Shown here: piece by piece, positions 1 to 8,762 of the stretch | How positions within the stretch are numbered: position 1 is the first letter of the stretch | How the letters are laid out: every line of letters starts with the position of its first letter | NCBI GenBank assembly: GCA_002722995.1 | Contig: PBNF01000004.1 | Coordinates: forward strand, 1-54,225 | Source: Legionellales bacterium | GTDB taxonomy: Bacteria > Pseudomonadota > Gammaproteobacteria > Comchoanobacterales > Comchoanobacteraceae | Direction: 5' to 3' | Length of the DNA stretch: 54,225 nucleotides | Translations under genes and position numbers: made by a program | Notes under the pieces: model-generated | Told to the model about the DNA's origin: nothing | Seen by the model: only the letters and a program-made list of their open reading frames with translations | Database searches by the model: none

Positions 1-1297
1 CAAGTGTTTGATCAGTTGTGAGCTTTTCTAGAAGAGCAGAGAGGCTCTGTGAATGATCTTCGAATGCAGCAAGGTGCAATGGGGTTTGATGATTTGAATT
101 TTTTTCTTGGATCCAGGTTAATATTAATTCAACAGGCAATGTTTTGATGATCTGGCTTGAATTATCACTTGCGTATAAAAATAGTAGATTTGGTTTGTCA
201 GTGCTCGATTTAAGATCCCTCTGTATTGAACTAAAAGCAGAGAGAGTCTGTGTCAATGCAGCATTTTCATGAGCGACCTCAGAGGCCTTAAGATAAAATC
301 CATGGGATTGAAATACGGCCATTAATTCTAAATGAAATGCAGTTGGAGTTTGCGTCAGTATTGAATTTAAAAGAGTGCCCATTTCATCAACTAAATGAGG
401 AAACTGTTGAGTATCGACAGAGGATAATCCATTTCTTAATTCACTGATATTATTATTAAGTGCAGCACATATCATCCAGCTTTTAAAATCAGGATTTAGA
501 TGGCCCTCATGAACGGTTGTTGGTTTGTCTTGAAATGAAGGTTGAAACTCATTCAGTAGGATCAATGATGAAGTTTTTTTTCGCTGTTCCTCTTTATGAT
601 CGTTTAGAATTTCTTTGAGACATTCCATAAATGCTCTAAAATCATTGAACGTGTATATATGATTATGATCGATGATATGCCATTGAGCCTCTTCACACAC
701 GACTGCAAGACTGTGATAATTCTTAAATGATATTTGAAAAGACTTGTGACGCATGTTCGTTTCAGTAAAAATCTGATCAAGTTGATCAAGATTAAGTTGT
801 GTCTGATTTGTTATGACTGGATGGGCAAATATGCTATCTTCTTGAGCTTTTTGAATCCCTAATGACATGTGAGCACCCTGCGACGTAATCACTCCTCTGA
901 ATTCCTCTAGGGGGCCATTGAGTGCTTCGATCAATGACTCAGGCATAGCTGAATCACCAAAGTATAGTATTAACTCTTCAAAAAAAGCTTTATCCTGAAT
1001 ACATTCATTTAAATATTGCTCTGTACTTTTCAATAAAACTCCTACTATACCGTCCATCTTAAAACGTTCTTTGATAGAAGGATGTTCTGTGTCACTCATC
1101 ATAAACTTCAAAAATAAAACATCATTTTGCATACGCCCCATACGCTCGATAAAGCTTTGAAAATCTCCTCGAACATGTGCTTGAATAGCCATCATGGCAA
1201 TGCCATAGCACATCCCTGTTTCATTCGGCGTATAGTCTAGGGCTTTCATAATTTTGATAAAATCAACTTCAATGTGCCTCATAATTGTTTTTCTCAT
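1..1297 (-). CDS. Papain-like cysteine protease / ankyrin effector candidate, cut by window edge
   Basis: This reading frame starts at an ATG at 1297 (a second ATG lies at 1282) and stays open for 432 codons to the left edge, so the C-terminus is missing. Near the N-terminus it has a G-M-C30-Y-G motif, then a Y-H195-S-L stretch and an I-I-D210-H-N stretch. That order and spacing is what a papain-like (C58/YopT-like or related) Cys-His-Asp fold shows. At about residues 402-425, TPLHLAAFEDHSQSLSALL is a clear ankyrin repeat, and more repeats probably follow off the edge. There is no signal peptide or membrane segment. Proteins combining a small cysteine-peptidase-like head with ankyrin repeats are typical of Legionella/Coxiella secreted effectors, so translocation into a host cell is inferred, not seen. 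It is transcribed divergently from mvaA and has no strong ribosome binding site; A+T-rich -10-like TATAAT sits about 23 bases upstream. The domain fold call is moderate; the coding call is strong. Confidence 0.75.
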   Translation of the reverse strand, partial: MRKTIMRHIEVDFIKIMKALDYTPNETGMCYGIAMMAIQAHVRGDFQSFIERMGRMQNDVLFLKFMMSDTEHPSIKERFKMDGIVGVLLKSTEQYLNECIQDKAFFEELILYFGDSAMPESLIEALNGPLEEFRGVITSQGAHMSLGIQKAQEDSIFAHPVITNQTQLNLDQLDQIFTETNMRHKSFQISFKNYHSLAVVCEEAQWHIIDHNHIYTFNDFRAFMECLKEILNDHKEEQRKKTSSLILLNEFQPSFQDKPTTVHEGHLNPDFKSWMICAALNNNISELRNGLSSVDTQQFPHLVDEMGTLLNSILTQTPTAFHLELMAVFQSHGFYLKASEVAHENAALTQTLSAFSSIQRDLKSSTDKPNLLFLYASDNSSQIIKTLPVELILTWIQEKNSNHQTPLHLAAFEDHSQSLSALLEKLTTDQTL

Positions 1298-1424
1298 TTT
1301 GTTTTCTTTAATTATAGTATTTTTTACACTGTTTATATTATTATAATTAATAAAAATTAAGGAACAATGAGCACTAGAGTCTTCACAGATAAGAGATGCA
1401 TCGCATGATCTATATGCTTTAAGA

Positions 1425-1453
1425 TTGCAGATAAGGCGTTATTCGTTTAAAAT
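1425..1453 (+). promoter_or_regulatory. Sigma70-type promoter for the mevalonate operon
   Basis: TTGCAG at 1425-1430 and TAAAAT at 1448-1453 are separated by 17 bases, close to the TTGACA/TATAAT consensus. The -10 ends 39 bases before the mvaA ATG. This is a consensus match read by eye and has not been tested. Confidence 0.45.
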
Positions 1454-1492
1454 TTACATGTTTGAATTGGATCAAAAGCAATTAGCATTAAG

Positions 1493-2794
1493 ATGTCTTC
1501 AGCAGATCTTCATAGTGGTTTTCATCGACGTTCTCGTTTAGAGCGTTTAGCTCATTTGTTGCAGTTGAATTTGATTGATCAAAATGAATATACAATATTG
1601 CTTCAAGCCGTTGAAGAGAGCTATTGTGAACAGGCAGATCAATTGATTGAAAATGTAATCGGTTGCTTTCCGATGCCTTTTGCGATCGTACCCAGTGCTG
1701 TGATTGATCAAACTGAACTCAGTGTCCCCATGGTGGTGGAAGAAACCTCAATTGTTGCGGCATTAAATCGTGTCTCTAAGCAAGTTCGAACATTTGGGCA
1801 ATTGACCACACAGCAAAAAGGCCATGTTTCTATTGGTCAGTTGTATATGCCTCATGTCAAAGCCCTTGAGCGATTGACTCAACAATTGACTTTACATGAA
1901 GATCAGCTATTAAATGAATTAAACCAGGTTGTGCTTAAAGGGTTATCAAAGCGAGGGGGAGGCGCTAAAAAATTGATTGTAAGGGTGTTAGAGCCCTCTA
2001 AAACAGGCCAGTTACGCGCTGTAATTCATTTGCATTGTGATGTATGTGATGCGATGGGTGCCAATCTTATTAATATGGCGCTTGAGTATTTAAAGCCTAA
2101 AGTAGAAATCCTCACGTCAGAATCCATTTCAACGTGTATTGTGTCTAACTTATCAGATACGCAATTAACTCGAGCAACACTCAGATTAGAAGGCTTATCT
2201 GAATCAGTACGCTCAGCTATTTTGACCACAGCTGAGTTTGCAGAAATTGACCCTTATCGAGCAACAACCCATAATAAGGGTATTATGAATGCAATCGATG
2301 CCGTACTTATTGCCACTGGAAATGATTGGCGAGCGGTTGAGGCAGGGATGCATGCATATGCTGCACGTGATGGTCAGTATCGAAGTCTAACACAGTGGTA
2401 TCATGAAGGAGATACTTTAGTAGGCATCTTGGAAGCGCCTATTGCTGTGGGTATTGTGGGGGGGATGACTACAACACATCCTATGGCACAGATTGCGTTG
2501 AAGCTACTTAAGGTCAACTCTGCTCAAAAGCTAGCACGTATCATTGCCGCGGTGGGGTTGATGCAAAACTTTGCAGCGATTCAAACATTATCAACAACAG
2601 GTATTGTTCAAGGGCATATGTCTTTGCACCTCAGTAACCTTATGATGGCGGCGGGTGTTGAGGGGCATGAACGTTCAACAATAGAGGCTCAATTGAAAAC
2701 AACCTTAAGCACCACTGGCAAAGTCACTTTAAGTGATGTTCAAACGATTTTATCAACACTAAGATCCGATTCGAGTGAAAGTGACTCTAAATGA
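1493..2794 (+). CDS. mvaA: Hydroxymethylglutaryl-CoA reductase, class II
   Basis: This enzyme interconverts HMG-CoA and mevalonate, the committed step of the mevalonate isoprenoid route, in the cytosol. The 433-aa length matches the soluble bacterial class II enzyme. Visible family marks are ENVIGCFPMPFAIVP near residue 50-65, the VVEETSIVAA segment with the catalytic Glu, DAMGANLINMALE, the HNKGIMNAIDAV segment with the catalytic Lys, ATGNDWRAVEAG, and the QGHMSLH segment with the catalytic His near the C-terminus. There is no membrane anchor. It is the first gene of a four-gene mevalonate cluster, and its TGA stop lies 16 bases before the likely start of the next gene. A good promoter lies upstream. 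The SD is weak. Preference for NADH or NADPH cannot be read with confidence. In Gammaproteobacteria this gene is largely a Coxiella/Legionella-type trait. Confidence 0.95.
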   Translation: MSSADLHSGFHRRSRLERLAHLLQLNLIDQNEYTILLQAVEESYCEQADQLIENVIGCFPMPFAIVPSAVIDQTELSVPMVVEETSIVAALNRVSKQVRTFGQLTTQQKGHVSIGQLYMPHVKALERLTQQLTLHEDQLLNELNQVVLKGLSKRGGGAKKLIVRVLEPSKTGQLRAVIHLHCDVCDAMGANLINMALEYLKPKVEILTSESISTCIVSNLSDTQLTRATLRLEGLSESVRSAILTTAEFAEIDPYRATTHNKGIMNAIDAVLIATGNDWRAVEAGMHAYAARDGQYRSLTQWYHEGDTLVGILEAPIAVGIVGGMTTTHPMAQIALKLLKVNSAQKLARIIAAVGLMQNFAAIQTLSTTGIVQGHMSLHLSNLMMAAGVEGHERSTIEAQLKTTLSTTGKVTLSDVQTILSTLRSDSSESDSK

Positions 2795-2810
2795 AAAAGG
2801 AATGAATGGC

Positions 2811-3755
2811 ATGCAGCATCGGATACCACTACAAATTAACATTCCAACCAAAACATTCGTTTTAGGTGAGTATGCGGTTTTATTAGGGCAGCCCGCTTTG
2901 ATGTTAGCGCATGAGCCTTTTTTCAGTGTGACGGTCAATCGAATCCATTCAGATGCGCCAGTACACTCTTCTTTTCACCCAGAATCACCTGCAGGACGTT
3001 GGGTTACTGAGCATCGTGATGCTTTTCAAGGGTTATGTTTGGATTTAAGTGATCCTTTAGGTGGCATTGGAGGATTAGGGCGTTCATCTGCAGAATTTAT
3101 TGGGGTATGGTGGGCACTTCACCAGTTAAATGATTTGAGTGAATCCATAGAGCTTAAACAGCTTTATATGGACTACCTCAACTGTTCAAAAACTTCAGGC
3201 CAATTCCAACCTAGTGGAGTTGATGTGTTGACTCAATGTGTCGGTGGAGGTCTATTGTCAGCACAAGTTAAATCATCTCCTTCTTTTAAAAATATTCAAG
3301 TCCATCCACTGGAATGGCCTTTTGATTCAATGAAAATAATGTTAATGCATACACAAACGCATTGCTCAACGGCTGAGCATGTCGCTACTTTAACCAAGAT
3401 TCCCCAGGAATTATCGGACTCAACACATCAAGGTATTCAGGCTATTAAGGATAAGAGCCAATCAAAATTTTTATCAGCAATTGAATCATTTGTGCATGCT
3501 CAAGCCCTTGCCTCTCTAATCACCCCGGATGCTTTGAATTGGATTGATCAAATATCAGCGCTAGAAGGGGTGTATGGTGTTAAAGGGTGTGGTGCATTAG
3601 GCTCAGATGTCATGATCTTGTTTTATAACCCCCAGTTTGAATTTAAATTGATGCAAGCTTCTTTGTCGCTAGGTTTGTTGCCGATTGGAATTGATTCCAA
3701 GCAAACATCAGGGGCTTTTGTTCAGCCACTTCATCGTGGAACTCGGAGGGTTTGA
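2811..3755 (+). CDS. mvaK2: GHMP kinase, probable phosphomevalonate kinase
   Basis: GHMP-superfamily ATP-dependent kinase of the mevalonate operon. Motif 1 reads KTFVLGEYAVLLGQPAL (about residues 14-30); GEYAV rather than GEHAV is the usual phosphomevalonate-kinase form. Motif 2 is GGIGGLGRSSAEF and motif 3 is GVKGCGALGSDVM near the C-terminus. With mevalonate kinase and the decarboxylase encoded just downstream, phosphorylation of 5-phosphomevalonate to the diphosphate is the missing step, which supports the call. I placed the start at ATG 2811 because AAGGA lies about 9 bases upstream. The in-frame GTG at 2775 and ATG at 2802 have no properly spaced ribosome site. The stop is immediately followed by the mvaD ATG. 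The enzyme is divergent from Gram-positive relatives, so the exact substrate is inference. Confidence 0.8.
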   Translation: MQHRIPLQINIPTKTFVLGEYAVLLGQPALMLAHEPFFSVTVNRIHSDAPVHSSFHPESPAGRWVTEHRDAFQGLCLDLSDPLGGIGGLGRSSAEFIGVWWALHQLNDLSESIELKQLYMDYLNCSKTSGQFQPSGVDVLTQCVGGGLLSAQVKSSPSFKNIQVHPLEWPFDSMKIMLMHTQTHCSTAEHVATLTKIPQELSDSTHQGIQAIKDKSQSKFLSAIESFVHAQALASLITPDALNWIDQISALEGVYGVKGCGALGSDVMILFYNPQFEFKLMQASLSLGLLPIGIDSKQTSGAFVQPLHRGTRRV

Positions 3756-4736
3756 ATGTCGATCTTTTCACAACAAGGTTGTCCTATTCAGGTGGGTTTT
3801 AATTCAGGTTTAGTATGGGCCGAGGCACCTTCAAACATCGCCTTAATTAAATATATGGGTCAACGCTCGCAAGTAGATAAGCTCCCTGCTAATCCTTCAT
3901 TGTCTTTGACACTGCCTGCGCATCGAGCGCGGGTTGAATTAGAGCCATCTGATCATTGGTCTTGGGCCCCGCTTAAATCATGGGGCTGTTATCAACTGTT
4001 GACAGAGTCGCAGCAAATACGTTTTATGGATCATGCTCGCTGGATGATGATGCATTTAGGAATTAACGAGCAGTACTGTATTCGCTCTGCAACAAATTTT
4101 GCGCCGATGTGTGGGTTGGCCAGCTCAGCTGCAAGTTTTGCGGCCTTGACGGCTGCAATTGTGGGTTGGGTGGAATCTGTCCATCATCGTGTGTTTAATG
4201 ATTTAAACGAAGTGGCATCTTTGAGTCGACGTGGTTCAGGTTCATCGTGCCGTTCATTTTTGGGTCCTTGGGTTCATTGGTCTGATGATCAAATTGAAGC
4301 CGTTGAAGGGCCTGAGTGTCATCATCAATGTATTGTGGTTTCAGATCAACCTAAGGCTGTCAGTTCTTCTCAAGCGCACCAACAGGTTTTAAGCAGCCCA
4401 ATGTTTAAGGGTCGTGCAGTGCGTGCGATCGATTGTTATACGGCGCTTCAGCAAGCATTTAAAGTGAATGATTGGAGGTTAGGTTACGAGCTCGTTTGGC
4501 AAGAATTTTGGGACATGCATACTCTATTTCATACGGCTCAGCCTTGCTTTCAGTATATGACAATTGATACGTTATCTGTGTTGAATCGAATTCAGGCGCA
4601 TTGGTTTAAAACAGGGGATGGGCCTTGGGTTACATTAGATGCAGGTGCTAATGTGCATTGTTTATACCGGCCCGATCAATCAGTGCTACAATCAGAGTTC
4701 TTTCATCACTTTTCTAAACACTTTCAAGTGATTTAG
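3756..4736 (+). CDS. mvaD: Diphosphomevalonate decarboxylase
   Basis: This GHMP-fold enzyme converts mevalonate 5-diphosphate to isopentenyl diphosphate with ATP, in the cytosol. The 326-aa protein shows the family signature APSNIALIKYMG at residues 24-35, then ANPSLSLTLP, the CGLASSAASFAAL nucleotide-binding loop, SRRGSGSSCRSF (the decarboxylase-specific loop) and DAGANVH near the C-terminus, where the catalytic region normally reads DAGPN. It begins directly after the upstream kinase stop codon and ends one base before the mevalonate kinase ATG, so the cluster is one translationally packed operon. No truncation or missing key residue was seen. Confidence 0.93.
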   Translation: MSIFSQQGCPIQVGFNSGLVWAEAPSNIALIKYMGQRSQVDKLPANPSLSLTLPAHRARVELEPSDHWSWAPLKSWGCYQLLTESQQIRFMDHARWMMMHLGINEQYCIRSATNFAPMCGLASSAASFAALTAAIVGWVESVHHRVFNDLNEVASLSRRGSGSSCRSFLGPWVHWSDDQIEAVEGPECHHQCIVVSDQPKAVSSSQAHQQVLSSPMFKGRAVRAIDCYTALQQAFKVNDWRLGYELVWQEFWDMHTLFHTAQPCFQYMTIDTLSVLNRIQAHWFKTGDGPWVTLDAGANVHCLYRPDQSVLQSEFFHHFSKHFQVI

Positions 4737-4737
4737 C

Positions 4738-5619
4738 ATGCAGGTATATTCAAGTTGCGGTAAATGGATTTTATTGGGAGAGCATGCGGTATTAAGAGGC
4801 TGTCCTGCTTTAGTGTTTCCCACTAAACAGTATCCACTAACTTTATCAGTTCAATCAAATCATTATGAACATAGTATTTTGATTGAACCAAATTTAGATC
4901 CATCCTTATCAAGCGTTACGCTTGAATTGTATTATGAAAGCCAGCGTTTGTTAGGTTTGCCTGAAATGAATGGTATTGAACAGGCTATCAGCTTATCAGG
5001 AAAGTTGCCGCCCGGTCAGGGGCTCGGTTTTTCTGCAGCATTGTGTGTTTTAGTGGCTCAGTGGGCCTGTGATCAAGTTTCGAACCCTTCTTTATCTGTA
5101 TTGGAGTTAGCGCATCGTTTAGAGCACCGTTTTCATGGTCAAAGTTCAGGGATTGATATTGTAGGTGTTGCAAGTCAGATGCCTCAATATTTTGAAAGTA
5201 TTCAAATGCACCATGATCTTGAGATGAGTTGGCGGCCTCAGTGGTATCTTAGTGAACCGAAAGGGCGGACATGCACGATTGATTGTGTTCAAAAAGTGAG
5301 TGATTGGCGGCATGCCTCACCTTTAGATGGGCAGCAAGTTGATGACATGATGCGTGAAGCGGTTGACCAGGCCATGAAGGCTTTGCAAGGTCATGCTTCT
5401 CAAGACACTTTTGATCAATTGGCACAAGCCATGCGTCTCGGGCAAAGGTGTTTCGAGCGTTGGGGGTTAGTGCCTCGTGAAGTAGAGTCTTCCATTCAAA
5501 GCTTGTACGATGCAGGTGCGGCAGCTGTTAAGTTAACTGGTGCAGGTGGAGCGTGTTGTCAAATTTCTTTGTGGCAGACAGCACCGCCTGTGTCATTGGC
5601 TTTAACGCCTTTATGTTGA
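4738..5619 (+). CDS. mvk: Mevalonate kinase
   Basis: ATP-dependent phosphorylation of mevalonate. GHMP motif 1 is CGKWILLGEHAVLRGCPALV (residues 7-26, with the GEHAV of mevalonate kinases). Motif 2 is PPGQGLGFSAAL at about 91-102, where Phe replaces the usual Ser of GLGSSAA. FHGQSSGIDIVG supplies the catalytic Asp region and KLTGAGGACCQ near the end is motif 3. The 293-aa length is at the short end for the family. It is the last gene of the cluster, one base after mvaD; a 223-base spacer follows before pckA. The gene for HMG-CoA synthase is not in this cluster. Confidence 0.88.
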   Translation: MQVYSSCGKWILLGEHAVLRGCPALVFPTKQYPLTLSVQSNHYEHSILIEPNLDPSLSSVTLELYYESQRLLGLPEMNGIEQAISLSGKLPPGQGLGFSAALCVLVAQWACDQVSNPSLSVLELAHRLEHRFHGQSSGIDIVGVASQMPQYFESIQMHHDLEMSWRPQWYLSEPKGRTCTIDCVQKVSDWRHASPLDGQQVDDMMREAVDQAMKALQGHASQDTFDQLAQAMRLGQRCFERWGLVPREVESSIQSLYDAGAAAVKLTGAGGACCQISLWQTAPPVSLALTPLC

Positions 5620-5842
5620 GCGTTATTCATTTGAGTTCAATAAGGTTTTGTTGAGCGCTTGAATTAGGTCTGGTCAATATAAATGTTTGAGGCATTATGA
5701 AGTACAGCATCTGTGTATTAAAATATCTGTTGATCGAAATGATTCTGATTAGATTATTTTTCAAGGGTTCCATGAAGTTCTAAAAAATGATATATTGACC
5801 CTATTTTTAAAGTATTCAGATGAATAAACGAAGGAGTTTGTT

Positions 5843-7384
5843 ATGCAGCAGGTTACCGCTCACTGCCATGTGGATTGTGATCGAACCACTCTTTTGAATT
5901 ATAGTTTTAAACATCATGAAGGTGTTCATAGCGCCGAAGGCGTTTTAACAGTTGAAACAGGCACGCGCACAGGGCGTTCACCTCAAGATCGATTCATTGT
6001 TCAAGATGAGCTGACAAGGCATACCATCGATTGGGGCGGAACAAACCAGCCAATTGATCGTAGTGTATTGACTCAACTGTGGGCACGTGCGTTAAGTTAT
6101 TTAGAAGAGCGTACTCATTTTATTAATCATTTGAGAGTCGGGGCTTCAGGTCAGTATGGTGTGCCTGTTAAAGTCACTGCAGAATATGCTTGGCATGCAG
6201 CCTTTGCTTTAAATATGTTTATAGATTCACCTTGGGTTCAAGCAGATCATGATCAGCATTGGTCTTTAATGAGCGTGCCCGGTTTAACGTTGTCCGGCGC
6301 TCAAGATGGTGTGAATAGCGATGGTGTTGTCATTTTAGATTGTGTTGAACGACGTATTTTAATCTGCGGTATACGTTATGCTGGGGAAATGAAAAAAGCA
6401 ATGTTCACTGCATTAAATTACCACTTGCCTGATCAACAAGTGTTGCCGATGCATTGTGCTGCAAATGTTGGAGAAGATGGAAGCAGTGCTTTGTTTTTTG
6501 GTCTTTCAGGAACAGGAAAAACAACACTTTCTTCAGATCCAGCGCGTCAACTGGTTGGAGATGATGAGCATGGTTGGAGTGATTCAGGCGTATTTAACTT
6601 TGAAGGTGGGTGCTATGCTAAATGTATCAACCTATCTCAAGCCAATGAACCTGTAATTTGGGATGCGATTCGACCTGGCGCTATCATGGAAAATGTTATC
6701 CTCGATTCAAATGGATATCCTGATTTTACCGATGTATCTAAAACTCAAAATACACGTGTGAGCTACCCGTTGTTTCACGTGAAACGTCGCGTGCTTGAAT
6801 CTCAAGCGGCACCTCCTAATGCTGTGATTTTTCTTGCATGTGATTTATATGGCGTGTTGCCTCCAGTGTCGCTATTGTCTATAGAGCAAGCAGCTTATTA
6901 TTTCCTAAGTGGTTATACTGCATTGGTGGGTAGTACTGAAATGGGGCAGTCTGCCGAAATTAAACCGACATTCAGTACTTGTTTTGGTGCGCCGTTCTTT
7001 TCAAGGCCTCCCCAAGTGTATGCTGATCTTTTGATGCAGCGATTAAATGAAACCCAAGCACAAGTCTTTCTAGTGAATACAGGCTGGCATTGTGGAGGAT
7101 ATGCATCCGGTGGGCAGCGATACTCAATTACAACAACACGTGCGATTATTCACGCAATTACAGCGGGTGTGGATGTTGCTCAGACTCAGGTGTTTCCAAA
7201 GTTTAATTTCAAAATTCCAAGTCTTTTGAAAGGTGTTGAATCAGCGTTATTAGACCCTCGGCGTCAATGGTCAGATGAAAGCGCTTATTGGGCTTCTGCG
7301 CACTCACTTATCGAGGCATTTCAGTCAAATTTTAAGCGTTTTTCAGTCAGTGATGCAATTATTAAATCAGGCCCCACTCAGTGA
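5843..7384 (+). CDS. pckA: Phosphoenolpyruvate carboxykinase (ATP)
   Basis: Converts oxaloacetate and ATP to phosphoenolpyruvate, CO2 and ADP; it is the gluconeogenic entry from the TCA cycle, cytosolic. The 513-aa protein is slightly shorter than the roughly 540 aa of E. coli. It has GRSPQDRFIV near residue 44, the kinase P-loop GLSGTGKTTLSSDP at about 220-233, the GDDEHGW metal site and GGCYAKCINLS. The start follows a good GAAGGAG ribosome site. The gene stands alone after a 223-base spacer. Codons 310-315 embed a near-perfect parS site (6771-6786), so the sequence here serves two roles. This is the only PEP-forming gluconeogenic enzyme visible in the window and would work with pyk/pgk/gap further on. 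Confidence 0.95.
   Translation: MQQVTAHCHVDCDRTTLLNYSFKHHEGVHSAEGVLTVETGTRTGRSPQDRFIVQDELTRHTIDWGGTNQPIDRSVLTQLWARALSYLEERTHFINHLRVGASGQYGVPVKVTAEYAWHAAFALNMFIDSPWVQADHDQHWSLMSVPGLTLSGAQDGVNSDGVVILDCVERRILICGIRYAGEMKKAMFTALNYHLPDQQVLPMHCAANVGEDGSSALFFGLSGTGKTTLSSDPARQLVGDDEHGWSDSGVFNFEGGCYAKCINLSQANEPVIWDAIRPGAIMENVILDSNGYPDFTDVSKTQNTRVSYPLFHVKRRVLESQAAPPNAVIFLACDLYGVLPPVSLLSIEQAAYYFLSGYTALVGSTEMGQSAEIKPTFSTCFGAPFFSRPPQVYADLLMQRLNETQAQVFLVNTGWHCGGYASGGQRYSITTTRAIIHAITAGVDVAQTQVFPKFNFKIPSLLKGVESALLDPRRQWSDESAYWASAHSLIEAFQSNFKRFSVSDAIIKSGPTQ
6771..6786. other. parS centromere-like ParB-binding site inside pckA
   Basis: The 16 bases TGTTTCACGTGAAACG match the chromosomal parS consensus TGTTTCACGTGAAACA at 15 of 16 positions. 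The only difference is the last base. The match forms a 14-base perfect palindrome core (GTTTCACGTGAAAC). It lies wholly within pckA (residues L-F-H-V-K-R). The ParA and ParB genes are about 43 kb to the right. ParB binds such sites and spreads to segregate the origin region; binding here is inferred from sequence. Confidence 0.82.
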
Positions 7385-7440
7385 GTTGTTGATATGAAAT
7401 GCTTTGATTATTTAAACAGTTCAAACAGGAAGATAGACTC

Positions 7441-8256
7441 ATGAGTTTGCAGCTAGAACGTTTTGCTTTTTTAGGTGGGGGGCATATGGCCCAAGCCTTA
7501 ATTAAAGGTCTTGTTTTGGGAGGAGTGCAGCCACAGCAGATACATGTTTTAGACCGTAATGCAGATAAATGTGCTTTATTCAGGTCTGAATATTCAGTTG
7601 GAGCAACGCATGACCTTAAGACAGTTTTAAATGGTGCAACAACCCTGATCATTGTTGTTCGGCCGAATGATGTTAAGCCCTTATTAATGGATATTGCTCA
7701 ACTTGAAGGCCCCTCGCGAAGGATTATTTCATGTGCTTCAGGTTTAACTTGTGAGCAACTCCAAGCTTGGCTCAACCCTCAGCAACACACTATTATTCGG
7801 GCAATGCCAAATCTGCCAGCCAGTGTTCAGTCAGGCATTACGGCTTTATATGCTGATGACGACGTATTGGATCAAGATCGAGTGATTGCTGAAAATCTGA
7901 TGCGTTCTGTAGGCAGTGTTTTTTGGATTAATATTGAAGATCAGTTACATGAAATCACGGGCGTCTCGGGTAGTGGCCCAGGTTATGTTTTTCGTTTGAT
8001 GGATGCAATGACTCAGGCTGCAGTTAAGTTAGGGGTGCCGGAGGCTCAAGCCCGAATGTTAGTTGTCAGTACTTTCTTAGGTTCAGCTCATCTTGCTTTG
8101 GCACACGCTGAGCCGCTGTCTGAACTATGCCAAGCCGTTTGTGTGAAAGGCGGTACAACTGAACGAGGCATTGATGTGTTTAACCGTCATGATGTGGATG
8201 GGTTATTTGATGCAGTGCTCAAGGCAGTGGTTGATCGATCACGTGAACTGCATTAG
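7441..8256 (+). CDS. proC: Pyrroline-5-carboxylate reductase
   Basis: Last step of proline synthesis: reduces 1-pyrroline-5-carboxylate with NAD(P)H. The 271-aa length is typical. The Rossmann loop FLGGGHMAQALIKGL is at residues 8-22. The conserved ITGVSGSGPGYVFRLMDA and VKGGTTERGIDV segments of the dimerisation domain follow. It begins 56 bases after pckA and ends 35 bases before trxA, so it may be read with either. proA and proB are not in the window. Confidence 0.95.
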   Translation: MSLQLERFAFLGGGHMAQALIKGLVLGGVQPQQIHVLDRNADKCALFRSEYSVGATHDLKTVLNGATTLIIVVRPNDVKPLLMDIAQLEGPSRRIISCASGLTCEQLQAWLNPQQHTIIRAMPNLPASVQSGITALYADDDVLDQDRVIAENLMRSVGSVFWINIEDQLHEITGVSGSGPGYVFRLMDAMTQAAVKLGVPEAQARMLVVSTFLGSAHLALAHAEPLSELCQAVCVKGGTTERGIDVFNRHDVDGLFDAVLKAVVDRSRELH

Positions 8257-8291
8257 TGTATAGAGATCTTAAACCTTAAGGAGTATTTATA

Positions 8292-8624
8292 ATGGGGCAG
8301 TTACTCGAAGTGACTACAGATGCGTTTGAAGCAGAAGTGCTACAATCTGAAACACCAGTTTTAGTTGATTTTTGGGCGCCATGGTGCGGTCCATGCCGTA
8401 TGATCATGCCTATTTTAGAAGAAGCCAGTGAGGCGTTGTCCAAGGTTGCGCGCATTGTGAAGGTTAATGTAGATGAAGAGCAAGCATTAGCGGTTAAATA
8501 CGGTGTGAGAGGCATTCCTGCTTTATTGTTATTTCGTGATGGACAGCTGGTTGAAAACAAAGTAGGTTCTTTGTCTAAACAACAAATTATTGACTTTGTC
8601 AATGAGTCTTTATCTGAAGATTAA
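8292..8624 (+). CDS. trxA: Thioredoxin 1
   Basis: Cytosolic protein disulfide reductase. The 110-aa protein has the active site W-C32-G-P-C35 inside VDFWAPWCGPCR and the conserved cis-proline in RGIPALLLF. There is no signal peptide. An AAGGAG site precedes the ATG. The trxA-rho order is conserved in Gammaproteobacteria and supports both calls. A 214-base leader separates it from rho. Confidence 0.96.
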   Translation: MGQLLEVTTDAFEAEVLQSETPVLVDFWAPWCGPCRMIMPILEEASEALSKVARIVKVNVDEEQALAVKYGVRGIPALLLFRDGQLVENKVGSLSKQQIIDFVNESLSED

Positions 8625-8762
8625 ATGCAAAGTGATTTAAAATGCTTTGAAAGCTTGAAAAAGTATCTTTTTTTGTATAGACTCATGGATCATCAGTTTT
8701 CGATGCAAATATCATGAATTTGCTTTGAGACCATTAATTTAAAACCTTATTTTCAAGTGAGT

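Noticed and set aside
8640-8672. T-run after trxA as an intrinsic terminator
   Set aside because: No stable stem precedes the T-run; trxA and rho may share a transcript.
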